This document shows positions 6,354 through 11,773 of a stretch of DNA of 11,773 nucleotides, one piece after another (position 1 is the stretch's first letter; each line of letters begins with the position of its first letter). Below the pieces are notes generated by a model. That model did not search any database. It was given only the letters and a program-made list of their open reading frames with translations, and had not been told where the DNA came from. The DNA lies in contig CAMVDI010000043.1 in assembly GCA_947166205.1 (NCBI GenBank), positions 1 through 11,773 of the forward strand, written 5' to 3'. This stretch comes from an uncultured Clostridia bacterium. Its GTDB lineage: Bacteria > Bacillota_A > Clostridia > Christensenellales > Aristaeellaceae. The position numbers were made by a program, and so were the translations under genes.

Positions 6354-7373
6354 ATGAAACTGCTGACACTCGTTGTTCCCAGCTACAACGCGGAACAATT
6401 TCTCCGCACCTGCGTGGAGCGCATGGTTCCGGCGGGTCCGGAAGCGGATATCCTGATCGTGGACGACGGATCCACGGACAGGACACCCCAGATCGCCGAC
6501 GCGCTGGCCGCGGAGCATCCGGAAAACGTCCGGGTGATTCATCAGGAAAACGGCGGCCACGGGGAAGGCCTGAACCAGGGCATCCGCACGGCGGAGGGGA
6601 TCTATCTCAAAAACGTGGACGCGGACGACCGGATCGACACGGACAGCCTGCTGGAACTGATGGAGCTGCTGCGGGCTCACGCCGCGCCGGAGGATCAGGC
6701 GGATCTGGTGGTGAACGACTATGTCTATGACCACCCGGACCGGGAAAACGTTTTTCAGGTCCGGTACAATCTGGTCTTTCACGCCGGAAGGACGGACACA
6801 TGGGAGACCTGCAGGGCTTTTCCGAACTGGAAACAGTTCATGATCCATTCCATGTGCTACCGGGTTCAGATGCTGCGGGAGCATCAGTATGAGCTGCCGA
6901 AGCATACCTTTTACGAGGACAACCTCTACATCTATCAGCCCCTTCCCTGGGTCCGGAAGATCCTGTATCTGCCCCGGCCCCTGTACGGATACACCGTGGC
7001 GCAGGAGAATCAGTCCGTGAGCCAGAAGAACATCCTGAAGCGGATGGATCAGAACACGGAGATGATCACCCGGATGATCTGCACATGGACCTGGAAGGAG
7101 ATCGATTCCCAGCCCCCGCACCTGCGGCATTATATGATGTCCTTCCTCAGCGGACAGATCCTGGCGGTCAGCATCCTGCATGAGACCGCGGGAAACGAGG
7201 AATCCCGGAGGCTTAACCGGGATATGTGGGACCGGATCCGGTCCTTCGATCCGGATCTGTGCAGAAGGCTGCGCCGGCATCCCAACTGCGCGGGCATGGT
7301 ATGCTGCGGCCCGCTGGTCCGGAAAATCGTCTACCGGATCAGCCGGAAAGCGCAGCAGAAGCTTGGATTCTGA
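6354..7373 (+). CDS. Glycosyltransferase family 2 (GT-A fold)
   Basis: A 339-residue GT2 enzyme. The N-terminal GT-A domain shows TLVVPSYNAE (5-14), the nucleotide-binding IVDDGSTD (35-42), NGGHGEGLNQG (66-76) and the metal-binding DXD motif in VDADDR (88-93). HTFYEDN (184-190) supplies the ED pair expected to include the catalytic base. The remaining roughly 150 residues are helical and basic, ending in RKAQQKLGF, with no clear transmembrane helix, so it would act as a peripheral cytoplasmic enzyme. It would add a sugar from a nucleotide-sugar donor to a polysaccharide, teichoic-acid-like polymer or glycolipid; donor and acceptor cannot be told. It lies 47 bases after murG with no terminator between, pointing to a shared envelope role. 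GGGAG at 6343-6347 serves ATG 6354. Confidence 0.9.
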   Translation: MKLLTLVVPSYNAEQFLRTCVERMVPAGPEADILIVDDGSTDRTPQIADALAAEHPENVRVIHQENGGHGEGLNQGIRTAEGIYLKNVDADDRIDTDSLLELMELLRAHAAPEDQADLVVNDYVYDHPDRENVFQVRYNLVFHAGRTDTWETCRAFPNWKQFMIHSMCYRVQMLREHQYELPKHTFYEDNLYIYQPLPWVRKILYLPRPLYGYTVAQENQSVSQKNILKRMDQNTEMITRMICTWTWKEIDSQPPHLRHYMMSFLSGQILAVSILHETAGNEESRRLNRDMWDRIRSFDPDLCRRLRRHPNCAGMVCCGPLVRKIVYRISRKAQQKLGF

Positions 7374-7394
7374 CCCGGAAGCCGGCCTTCCGGG
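7374..7394 (+). repeat. Perfect intercistronic inverted repeat
   Basis: CCCGGAAG (7374-7381) and CTTCCGGG (7387-7394) form a perfect 8-bp stem with a 5-base loop, beginning directly after the glycosyltransferase stop codon. It is followed by AAAAAC and not by Ts, so it is not an intrinsic terminator on this strand. It could protect or process the mRNA between the two cistrons. Confidence 0.6.
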
Positions 7395-7420
7395 AAAAAC
7401 AGGAAAAGGAGAGAACCAAC

Positions 7421-8584
7421 ATGACAATCAGCCAGGATATCCGATACATCGGCGTCAACGATCATGAGGTGGACCTGTTTGAGGGCCAGTTTGAGGTCCC
7501 GGGCGGCATGGCCTACAACTCCTATGTGATTCTGGACGGAAAAACCGCCGTGATGGATACCGTGGACGCCCGCTTCGGGGCTGAATGGCTGGCGAAGCTG
7601 GCGGAAGTCCTCGGCAGCCGGAAACCGGATTATCTGATCATCCAGCACATGGAGCCGGATCACTCCGCCAATATCGCCCGCTTCCTGGAAGCCTATCCCG
7701 GGACGGTTCTTGTGGCTTCCGCCAAGGCGTTTCAGATGATGAAGAATTTCTACGGCATCGAGCCCGGGGAAGAGCGGAAGATCACGGCGGGGGACGGAAG
7801 CACCCTGAGCCTGGGGAGGCATACCCTTCGCTTCGTGACCGCCCCGATGGTTCACTGGCCGGAGGTTTTCTTCACCTATGACGCCGCGGACCGGGTGCTC
7901 TTCTCCGCGGACGCCTTCGGCAAATTCGGCGCCCTGGACTTTGAGGACCCGGAGGGATGGGCCTGCGAGGCGCGCAGGTACTACTTCGGCATCGTGGGAA
8001 AATACGGCGCCCAGGTGCAGGCGGTGCTGAAGAAGCTGGCGGGACTGGAGATCGGAACCATCTGCCCGCTGCACGGCCCGGTTCTGGATGAGGATCTGGG
8101 CTACTATCTGGGCCTTTATCAGACCTGGAGCTCCTACGGAACGGAGAGCGAGGGAATCGTCATCAACTACACATCCGTCTACGGCCATACAAAGCAGGCC
8201 GCGGAGGAGCTGGCGGAGATGCTGCGGAAAAAGGGATGCCCCAAGGTCGCCGTGAACGATCTGGCCCGGTGCGACACCTATGAGGCGGTGGAGGACACCT
8301 TCCGGTACGGGAAGGCGGTTTTCGCCACCACCACCTACAACGCGGGCCTGTTTCCCACGATGAAAGCCTTCCTGGATCACCTGACGGAGCGGAACTGGCA
8401 GAACAGGACCGTGGGGCTGATCGAGAACGGATCCTGGGCGCCCACGGCCGCCAAGGGCATGAAGGCCGCGCTGGAGGGGTGCAAAAACCTGACCTGGCTG
8501 GAGCCGGCGGTCCGGATCAACTCCGCCCTGAACGATGAGAGCCGGGCCCAGCTGGCGCTGCTGGCGGACGCGCTGATGGCGTGA
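7421..8584 (+). CDS. FprA-type flavo-diiron protein (A-type flavoprotein)
   Basis: A 387-residue class A flavo-diiron protein made of an N-terminal metallo-beta-lactamase-like domain (about 1-240) and a C-terminal flavodoxin domain (about 245-385). All expected diiron ligands are visible: His76, Glu78, Asp80 and His81 in QHMEPDH, His145 in MVHWPE, Asp164 in SADAFG and His218 in PLHGP. The flavodoxin part has an FMN phosphate loop, NYTSVYGHTKQAAE (249-262), and TTTYNAGLFP (303-312). Such enzymes reduce O2 to water and/or NO to N2O in the cytoplasm of anaerobes, taking electrons from rubredoxin or F420H2 in different lineages. No rubredoxin domain is fused here. ATG 7421 is chosen for AAAGGAGAG (7405-7413) and the family's usual N-terminus; the frame is open further upstream but there overlaps the GT2 gene. 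The preference for O2 or NO cannot be read from sequence. Confidence 0.95.
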   Translation: MTISQDIRYIGVNDHEVDLFEGQFEVPGGMAYNSYVILDGKTAVMDTVDARFGAEWLAKLAEVLGSRKPDYLIIQHMEPDHSANIARFLEAYPGTVLVASAKAFQMMKNFYGIEPGEERKITAGDGSTLSLGRHTLRFVTAPMVHWPEVFFTYDAADRVLFSADAFGKFGALDFEDPEGWACEARRYYFGIVGKYGAQVQAVLKKLAGLEIGTICPLHGPVLDEDLGYYLGLYQTWSSYGTESEGIVINYTSVYGHTKQAAEELAEMLRKKGCPKVAVNDLARCDTYEAVEDTFRYGKAVFATTTYNAGLFPTMKAFLDHLTERNWQNRTVGLIENGSWAPTAAKGMKAALEGCKNLTWLEPAVRINSALNDESRAQLALLADALMA

Positions 8585-8590
8585 CGCGTC

Positions 8591-8664
8591 GGTTCCCGTC
8601 TCCGCCGGAACCCGGACGGTACCGGGGAGAAGGGACAGGGCCGGAGGAACGCCCCTGAACGGGG
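8591..8664 (+). other. Spacer with two weak hairpins downstream of the flavo-diiron gene
   Basis: GGTTCC (8591-8596) / GGAACC (8607-8612) and CCCC (8652-8655) / GGGG (8661-8664) can form short hairpins, but neither is followed by a proper T run (only AAGGAATTTT after the second). I see no strong terminator for the preceding operon and no gene in this stretch. Confidence 0.3.
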
Positions 8665-8678
8665 AAGGAATTTTGCTC

Positions 8679-8707
8679 TTTCCACCGGAAGAAAAACCGT
8701 GTATAAT
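8679..8707 (+). promoter_or_regulatory. Sigma-70/sigma-A-type promoter for pta
   Basis: A consensus TATAAT (8702-8707) lies 17 bases after a weaker TTTCCA (8679-8684). Transcription would start around 8714, giving a leader of about 50 bases before the chosen start at 8764. The -10 is clear; the -35 is poor. Confidence 0.65.
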
Positions 8708-8747
8708 CTGAGAAGCGCTCCGGCGCGCCGAAAGAAATCAACTGGGC

Positions 8748-8753
8748 AGGAGG
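8748..8753 (+). promoter_or_regulatory. Ribosome binding site that decides the pta start
   Basis: A consensus AGGAGG sits only 1 base before the ATG at 8755 but 10 bases before the in-frame ATG at 8764. The second spacing is workable and the first is too short, so translation most likely begins at 8764. Confidence 0.75.
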
Positions 8754-8763
8754 AATGAAAAAA

Positions 8764-9765
8764 ATGTCAGTGATTGACCGGATCAAGGAAAAGGCCAAGA
8801 CAAATGTAAAGCATATTGTGCTGGCGGAGGGCAGCGAACCCCGCACCGTGCAGGCGGCCGCGAAGATCGTGGCGGAAGGCCTGGCGAAGATTACCCTGGT
8901 GGGCAGCCCCGAAGAGATCCGCAAGGTCGCGGAGGAGACCGGAACCGATCTGAAGGACGTGGCGATCGTGGATCCCGCCGCCTGCGAGAAAACCGAAGCC
9001 TACGCCCAGAAGCTTTGCGAGCTGCGCCAGAAAAAGGGCATGACCATCGAACAGGCCCGGGATCTGGTATACAAAAACACCCTGTATTTCGCCACCATGA
9101 TGCTGAAGATGGACGACGCGGACGGCATGGTGGCCGGCGCGATCAACTCCACCGGAAACGTGCTGCGGCCGGCGCTGCAGATCATCAAGATGGCCCCCGG
9201 CATCTCCACCGCCTCCAGCTGCTTCATCATGGAGCTTCCGACGAAGGAATACGGGGATGACGGCGTGATGCTCTTCGGCGACTGCGCGGTCAACATCGAG
9301 CCCAACGCCGATGAGCTCGCGGCCATCGCCCTGGCCACCGCGAACACCTGCAGGAGCCTGCTTCAGGCGGAGCCCCGGGTGGCGATGCTGTCCTTCTCCA
9401 CCAAGGGAAGCGCCAAGCACGACGTGGTGACCCTGGTGCAGGAAGCGACGGCCAAGGCCAAGGAGCTGGCGCCGGATCTGCTGCTGGACGGCGAGCTGCA
9501 GGCGGACGCCGCGCTGGTGCCCGAGGTGGCGAACCTGAAGGCTCCGGGATCCCCCGTGGCGGGCCACAACCCCAACGTGCTGATCTTCCCGAACCTGGGA
9601 GCCGGCAATATCGGATACAAGCTGGTGCAGCGGCTTGCCGGCGCCAAGGCCATCGGCCCGATCATCCAGGGTCTGGCCAAGCCGGTGAACGACCTGAGCC
9701 GGGGCTGCAACGTGGAAGAGATCGTGAACACGGTCGCCGCCGTTGCCGTGATCGCCCAGGGCTGA
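8764..9765 (+). CDS. pta: Phosphate acetyltransferase
   Basis: A 333-residue single-domain phosphotransacetylase, the usual length for the short bacterial/archaeal form without the N-terminal regulatory domains of enterobacterial Pta. It interconverts acetyl-CoA plus phosphate with acetyl-phosphate plus CoA, the step before acetate kinase in fermentative ATP formation. Recognisable segments are MSVIDRIKEKAK at the start, LAEGSEPRTVQAA (20-32), DGMVAGAINSTGNVLRPAL (120-138), LFGDCAVNIEP (170-180), SFSTKGSAKHD (210-220) in the CoA/phosphate-binding region, DGELQADAALVPE (242-254), IFPNLGAGNIGYK (274-286) and GLAKPVNDLSRG (303-314). The start at 8764 rather than 8755 is set by RBS spacing and by the family's N-terminus. 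No acetate kinase gene follows here; the gene is bounded by its own promoter and terminator. Confidence 0.96.
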   Translation: MSVIDRIKEKAKTNVKHIVLAEGSEPRTVQAAAKIVAEGLAKITLVGSPEEIRKVAEETGTDLKDVAIVDPAACEKTEAYAQKLCELRQKKGMTIEQARDLVYKNTLYFATMMLKMDDADGMVAGAINSTGNVLRPALQIIKMAPGISTASSCFIMELPTKEYGDDGVMLFGDCAVNIEPNADELAAIALATANTCRSLLQAEPRVAMLSFSTKGSAKHDVVTLVQEATAKAKELAPDLLLDGELQADAALVPEVANLKAPGSPVAGHNPNVLIFPNLGAGNIGYKLVQRLAGAKAIGPIIQGLAKPVNDLSRGCNVEEIVNTVAAVAVIAQG

Positions 9766-9777
9766 TCCGGGAAACCT

Positions 9778-9796
9778 GCCGCTGCGGAAAAGCGGC
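9778..9796 (+). repeat. Small hairpin after pta
   Basis: GCCGCT (9778-9783) / AGCGGC (9791-9796) with a 7-base loop starts 12 bases after the pta stop. It has no T run and precedes the real terminator. It may stabilise the 3' end of the transcript. Confidence 0.4.
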
Positions 9797-9808
9797 GAAA
9801 AGAGACGG

Positions 9809-9843
9809 AAAAGCGGTCTTCCCCCGGGGAAGGCCGCTTTTTT
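9809..9843 (+). terminator. Strong intrinsic terminator after pta, possibly bidirectional
   Basis: AAAAGCGGTCTTCCCC (9809-9824) pairs with GGGGAAGGCCGC plus Ts (9826-9843), with one T-G wobble, and ends in six Ts (9838-9843). The A run on the left arm gives four Ts on the opposite strand, so it could also stop minus-strand transcription. Confidence 0.92.
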
Positions 9844-9941
9844 CGGCCGCGATTCCGAGGGATAACCCGGGGACGGCCTGCCCCCCGGCGCGGCATGGGC
9901 AGCGCCGAAGGCGGGCGCGGTTCGCCGCTCCGAAAAAATCC
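9844..9941 (+). other. GC-rich spacer with hairpins upstream of the rpmH promoter
   Basis: No gene is supported. CGGCGC (9886-9891) / GCGCCG (9902-9907), the overlapping alternative CTGCCC (9878-9883) / GGGCAG (9897-9902), and GCGG-TTCG-CCGC (9917-9928) can form hairpins. No DnaA-box consensus (TTATCCACA or its complement) is present, so I see no sign of an origin here. Confidence 0.35.
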
Positions 9942-9970
9942 TTGACTTTTGGAATGGGCTTCCGTATACT
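9942..9970 (+). promoter_or_regulatory. Near-consensus sigma-70/sigma-A-type promoter for rpmH
   Basis: TTGACT (9942-9947), a 17-base spacer, then TATACT (9965-9970), followed by TTAAAAAG. This is the best promoter in the window, as expected for a ribosomal protein gene. It implies a leader of about 85 bases before the ATG at 10061. Confidence 0.9.
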
Positions 9971-9997
9971 TAAAAAGCTGTTTTTCGACAGTTGTTT

Positions 9998-10021
9998 CCG
10001 GGGCATCCCCGGGCGGGGATG
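9998..10021 (+). promoter_or_regulatory. Mutually exclusive hairpins in the rpmH leader
   Basis: CCGGGG (9998-10003) can pair with CCCCGG (10007-10012). Alternatively CATCCCC (10004-10010) can pair with GGGGATG (10015-10021). The two stems share bases 10007-10010 and cannot coexist. Any regulatory role is inference. Confidence 0.35.
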
Positions 10022-10060
10022 ATCCCTGTTCAATGTTTTTTAGCAGAGGAGTGTTGCAGA

Positions 10061-10195
10061 ATGTTCCGTACGTATCAGCCCAAGAAGCGTCAGCGCAGCA
10101 AGGTTCACGGCTTCCGCGCCCGCATGTCGACCAAGAACGGCCGCCGCGTACTGGCTGCCCGCCGCCGCCGCGGCCGCAAGGAGCTGACGGTGTGA
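10061..10195 (+). CDS. rpmH: 50S ribosomal protein L34
   Basis: A 44-residue, strongly basic protein with the classic L34 pattern: [18 protein letters not shown] at the N-terminus (most L34 proteins begin M-K/F-R-T-Y/F-Q-P), [15 protein letters not shown] in the middle and RGRKELTV at the end. It is a structural component of the large ribosomal subunit that packs against 23S rRNA. ATG 10061 has AGAGGAG (10045-10051) with a 9-base spacer. Upstream in-frame ATGs would add residues foreign to the family. It is followed by rnpA, the nearly universal bacterial arrangement. The gene upstream is pta, not the dnaA that often lies nearby in Bacillota. Confidence 0.98.
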   Translation: MFRTYQPKKRQRSKVHGFRARMSTKNGRRVLAARRRRGRKELTV

Positions 10196-10230
10196 CCCGC
10201 ACCGTGCAGCCTTTCAACAGACTGTGGTCA

Positions 10231-10262
10231 AGGCCCGCCTTCAATATGAACGGCGGGCTTTT
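10231..10262 (+). terminator. Intercistronic terminator between rpmH and rnpA
   Basis: GCCCGCC (10233-10239) pairs perfectly with GGCGGGC (10252-10258). The loop can fold further, TTCA (10240-10243) with TGAA (10247-10250), and TTTT (10259-10262) follows. The short T run suggests partial termination, which would give excess L34 mRNA over the rnpA-yidD-yidC mRNA. I see no clear separate promoter before rnpA. Confidence 0.78.
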
Positions 10263-10336
10263 CGAGTACAGGGAGCTTTCCGGACCGGGAAGGCTTCCGG
10301 CCATGTGAACATCGGGAAGAATCGGATCGGGAGAAG

Positions 10337-10693
10337 ATGGAAAAGCAGTATCGGCTGAAAAAGAACAGCGCGTTCCAGTATGTCTACCGCCGCGGACATT
10401 CTGCCGCCTGCCGGGATCTGGTCATGCTCCGGGCGAAAGGCCGGGGCCTGAAGGTCGGGTTTTCCGTCAGCAAGAAAGTGGGAAACGCCGTGGTCCGCAA
10501 CCGGACCAAGCGCCGCCTGCGGGAATGCTTTCGGCCCCTGATGGGGGACGTGAAACCCGGGCTGTACATCATCGTCGCCAGACCCTCAGCCGCTGAGGCC
10601 ACCTTCCAGAGCCTGCAGCGGGACGTGCGCTATCTGCTGAAAAAGCAGGACGCGTTCCGCCGGACGTCTCCGGAGGGGGATCGCGCCGGATGA
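10337..10693 (+). CDS. rnpA: Ribonuclease P protein component
   Basis: A 118-residue basic protein of normal RnpA length. The N-terminus [20 protein letters not shown] matches the family's start (typically 'RLKK...F..V...G'). [20 protein letters not shown] (41-60) contains the conserved RNR motif that contacts the RNase P RNA catalytic core and the metal site. It assists the RNA subunit in removing 5' leaders from precursor tRNAs. The RBS GGGAG (10329-10333) is only 3 bases from the ATG, so initiation may be modest. The stop codon overlaps the yidD start (ATGA at 10690-10693), which indicates translational coupling. Confidence 0.97.
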   Translation: MEKQYRLKKNSAFQYVYRRGHSAACRDLVMLRAKGRGLKVGFSVSKKVGNAVVRNRTKRRLRECFRPLMGDVKPGLYIIVARPSAAEATFQSLQRDVRYLLKKQDAFRRTSPEGDRAG

Positions 10694-10932
10694 AAACGCT
10701 TTTTCTCGCTCTGATCCGGTTTTACCGGAAATATCTGAGCCCCCGGAAGGGAAAGCCCGCCTGCCGCTACATACCCACCTGTTCGGAATACGCCGTGACG
10801 GCCATTGAGCGGTACGGCGCGTGGAAGGGCGGGCGGATGGCCGCGTGGCGCCTTTTGCGGTGCAATCCCTTCAGCAGGGGCGGATACGACCCGGTGCCCG
10901 TTGATCTTTACACTTTGATAAGGAGGGAATAA
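10690..10932 (+). CDS. yidD: Membrane protein insertion efficiency factor YidD
   Basis: An 80-residue protein with the YidD hallmarks: [11 protein letters not shown] (8-18), [11 protein letters not shown] (25-35) and [14 protein letters not shown] (57-70). The three cysteines (25, 31, 58) are those conserved in the family. The N-terminal amphipathic/hydrophobic helix would bind the inner face of the membrane. The protein helps YidC- and Sec-dependent insertion of membrane proteins. Its start overlaps the end of rnpA by four bases, and yidC begins 6 bases after its stop codon, so the three genes form a coupled block. The AAGGAGGG RBS for yidC lies inside the last codons of this gene. Confidence 0.97.
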   Translation: MKTLFLALIRFYRKYLSPRKGKPACRYIPTCSEYAVTAIERYGAWKGGRMAAWRLLRCNPFSRGGYDPVPVDLYTLIRRE

Positions 10933-10938
10933 CCGAGC

Positions 10939-11773
10939 ATGAACGAGGCAATCATTCGTTTCCTGGAGCTGATCCAGGGCTGGACAGGAAGCTGGGGCTG
11001 GGCGATGGTGGTCTTCACGATCCTCATCCGTCTGGTCATGACGCCCCTGGACTTCAAGAGCCGGGCCGGCATGCGCAAGACCAGCGCCCTGCAGCCCAAG
11101 CTGGCTGCCCTGCAGAAGAAGTATGCCAACGACAAGGAAAAGCTGAACCAGAAGACGGCCGAGCTGTACAAGAAAGAGGGGGTCAACCCCATGAGCAGCT
11201 GCCTGCCGCTGCTGCTGACCTGGCCGATCCTGATCATCGTGTTCTCCGCCATGAGAACCGCCGCCAACCAGGAGATCATGAAGCAGGTGACCCAGATTGT
11301 GAACGGGACCGAAAACATCCAGATGGAGACCTTCCTCTGGATCCGGAACCTGTGGATGCCGGACAGCCTGTTCAGCACCGCGTGGCCGGACCTGAACACG
11401 CTGAAGATGATTCCGTCGGATCTGTGGCTCAAGTGGTTCAACGGCTTCAACGGGGAACTGCCCGCCATGCTGCAGGGGCTGAACCTGACGGCGGAAAGCT
11501 TCTCCAACGCGAACCTGCAGGCGACGATCCAGGCCATCTTTGACGCGATGAAGGCGGGCAACACGGCCTACGCCGAGGCGCTGAAGAGCGATCCGACCTG
11601 GACGGTCAATCTGCTGTTTACCACCGTCACGGTGATGAAGGAATACAACGGCTACATGCTGCTGCCGATCCTGTCCGCGGCGACCCAGGTGCTGATGACC
11701 AAGATCAGCGGCGGCCAGCAGAACCAGCAGAACGCGAATGATCAGTCGGCCATGACGGGCAAGATGATGACCT
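10939..11773 (+). CDS. yidC: Membrane protein insertase YidC/Oxa1/SpoIIIJ family (3' end outside window)
   Basis: The frame is open from ATG 10939 to the window end (278 complete codons), so the gene is truncated only by the window. There is no long N-terminal periplasmic domain, as in Gram-positive YidC. The first core transmembrane segment (about 20-37) contains Arg31 in TILIRLVMTPLDF, the cavity arginine. A basic cytoplasmic hairpin follows (LQPKLAALQKKYANDKEKLN, 51-70), then MSSCLPLLLTWPILIIVFSAM (85-105), FLWIRNLWMPDS (132-143) and a later membrane segment YMLLPILSAATQVLMTKISG (239-258). Between PDS and that segment lies about 90 residues of extra loop (144-235), far more than in SpoIIIJ. 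It inserts and folds membrane proteins with or without SecYEG. RBS AAGGAGGG (10920-10927), 11 bases upstream. Confidence 0.95.
   Translation, partial: MNEAIIRFLELIQGWTGSWGWAMVVFTILIRLVMTPLDFKSRAGMRKTSALQPKLAALQKKYANDKEKLNQKTAELYKKEGVNPMSSCLPLLLTWPILIIVFSAMRTAANQEIMKQVTQIVNGTENIQMETFLWIRNLWMPDSLFSTAWPDLNTLKMIPSDLWLKWFNGFNGELPAMLQGLNLTAESFSNANLQATIQAIFDAMKAGNTAYAEALKSDPTWTVNLLFTTVTVMKEYNGYMLLPILSAATQVLMTKISGGQQNQQNANDQSAMTGKMMT

Noticed and set aside
8755..8763. Start of pta at the first ATG (8755)
   Set aside because: The AGGAGG would be only 1 base away. The ATG at 8764 has proper spacing and gives the usual N-terminus.
9844..9941. Possible oriC upstream of rpmH
   Set aside because: No DnaA-box consensus, no AT-rich unwinding element and no dnaA gene are present. 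The block is extremely GC-rich.
9949..10308. A 119-codon plus-strand frame covering rpmH in another frame
   Set aside because: It spans the rpmH promoter and leader and overlaps the unmistakable L34 gene. The sequence has no recognisable family and no RBS.

Overview
This is an ordinary-looking stretch of bacterial chromosome, G+C-rich (third codon positions are mostly G or C), with every recognisable gene on the + strand. The gene content points to a high-GC anaerobic member of the Bacillota/Clostridia: a PrsA/SurA-type lipoprotein foldase, the Bacillota-style MurG variant, a DUF975-like membrane protein, a flavo-diiron protein, phosphate acetyltransferase, and an rpmH-rnpA-yidD-yidC block with a YidC that lacks the large Gram-negative periplasmic domain. 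A gut or rumen clostridial lineage (for example Christensenellales-like) would fit, but that placement is inference from style and was not tested.

Layout. (1) 2-805: the 3' end of a PLP-dependent aminotransferase of the aspartate-aminotransferase-like type, closed by a clear intrinsic terminator at 826-855. (2) 806-1002: a hairpin-rich spacer, then an MTA/SAH nucleosidase-family gene (1003-1686). (3) A promoter (1683-1711) drives a DHH/DHHA1 phosphoesterase (1783-2712). (4) A strong extended -10 promoter (2741-2769) drives a parvulin-like lipoprotein (2820-4199) with an unusual coiled-coil insertion, followed by a terminator-like hairpin (4215-4250). (5) 4268-8584: four closely spaced genes, namely a DUF975-like integral membrane protein, MurG, a family 2 glycosyltransferase and an FprA-type flavo-diiron protein. 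The first three suggest an envelope function. The fourth is an oxygen/NO detoxification enzyme and may just be carried along. (6) 8764-9765: phosphate acetyltransferase with its own promoter and terminator. (7) 10061-11773: the ribosomal protein L34 / RNase P protein / YidD / YidC block, starting from a near-consensus promoter. A hairpin terminator between rpmH and rnpA probably lowers expression of the downstream genes. yidC runs off the window end.

I found no mobile element, CRISPR array, tRNA, rRNA or known riboswitch, and no clear new multi-gene system. The most interesting points are: the parvulin domain that is split by a roughly 80-residue Ala/Glu/Lys coiled coil and lacks both hallmark histidines; the roughly 90-residue insertion in the external loop of YidC; the rpmH block sitting next to pta rather than dnaA; and competing hairpins in the rpmH leader. 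These are variations on known families. All function calls come from motif reading alone, with no database search.
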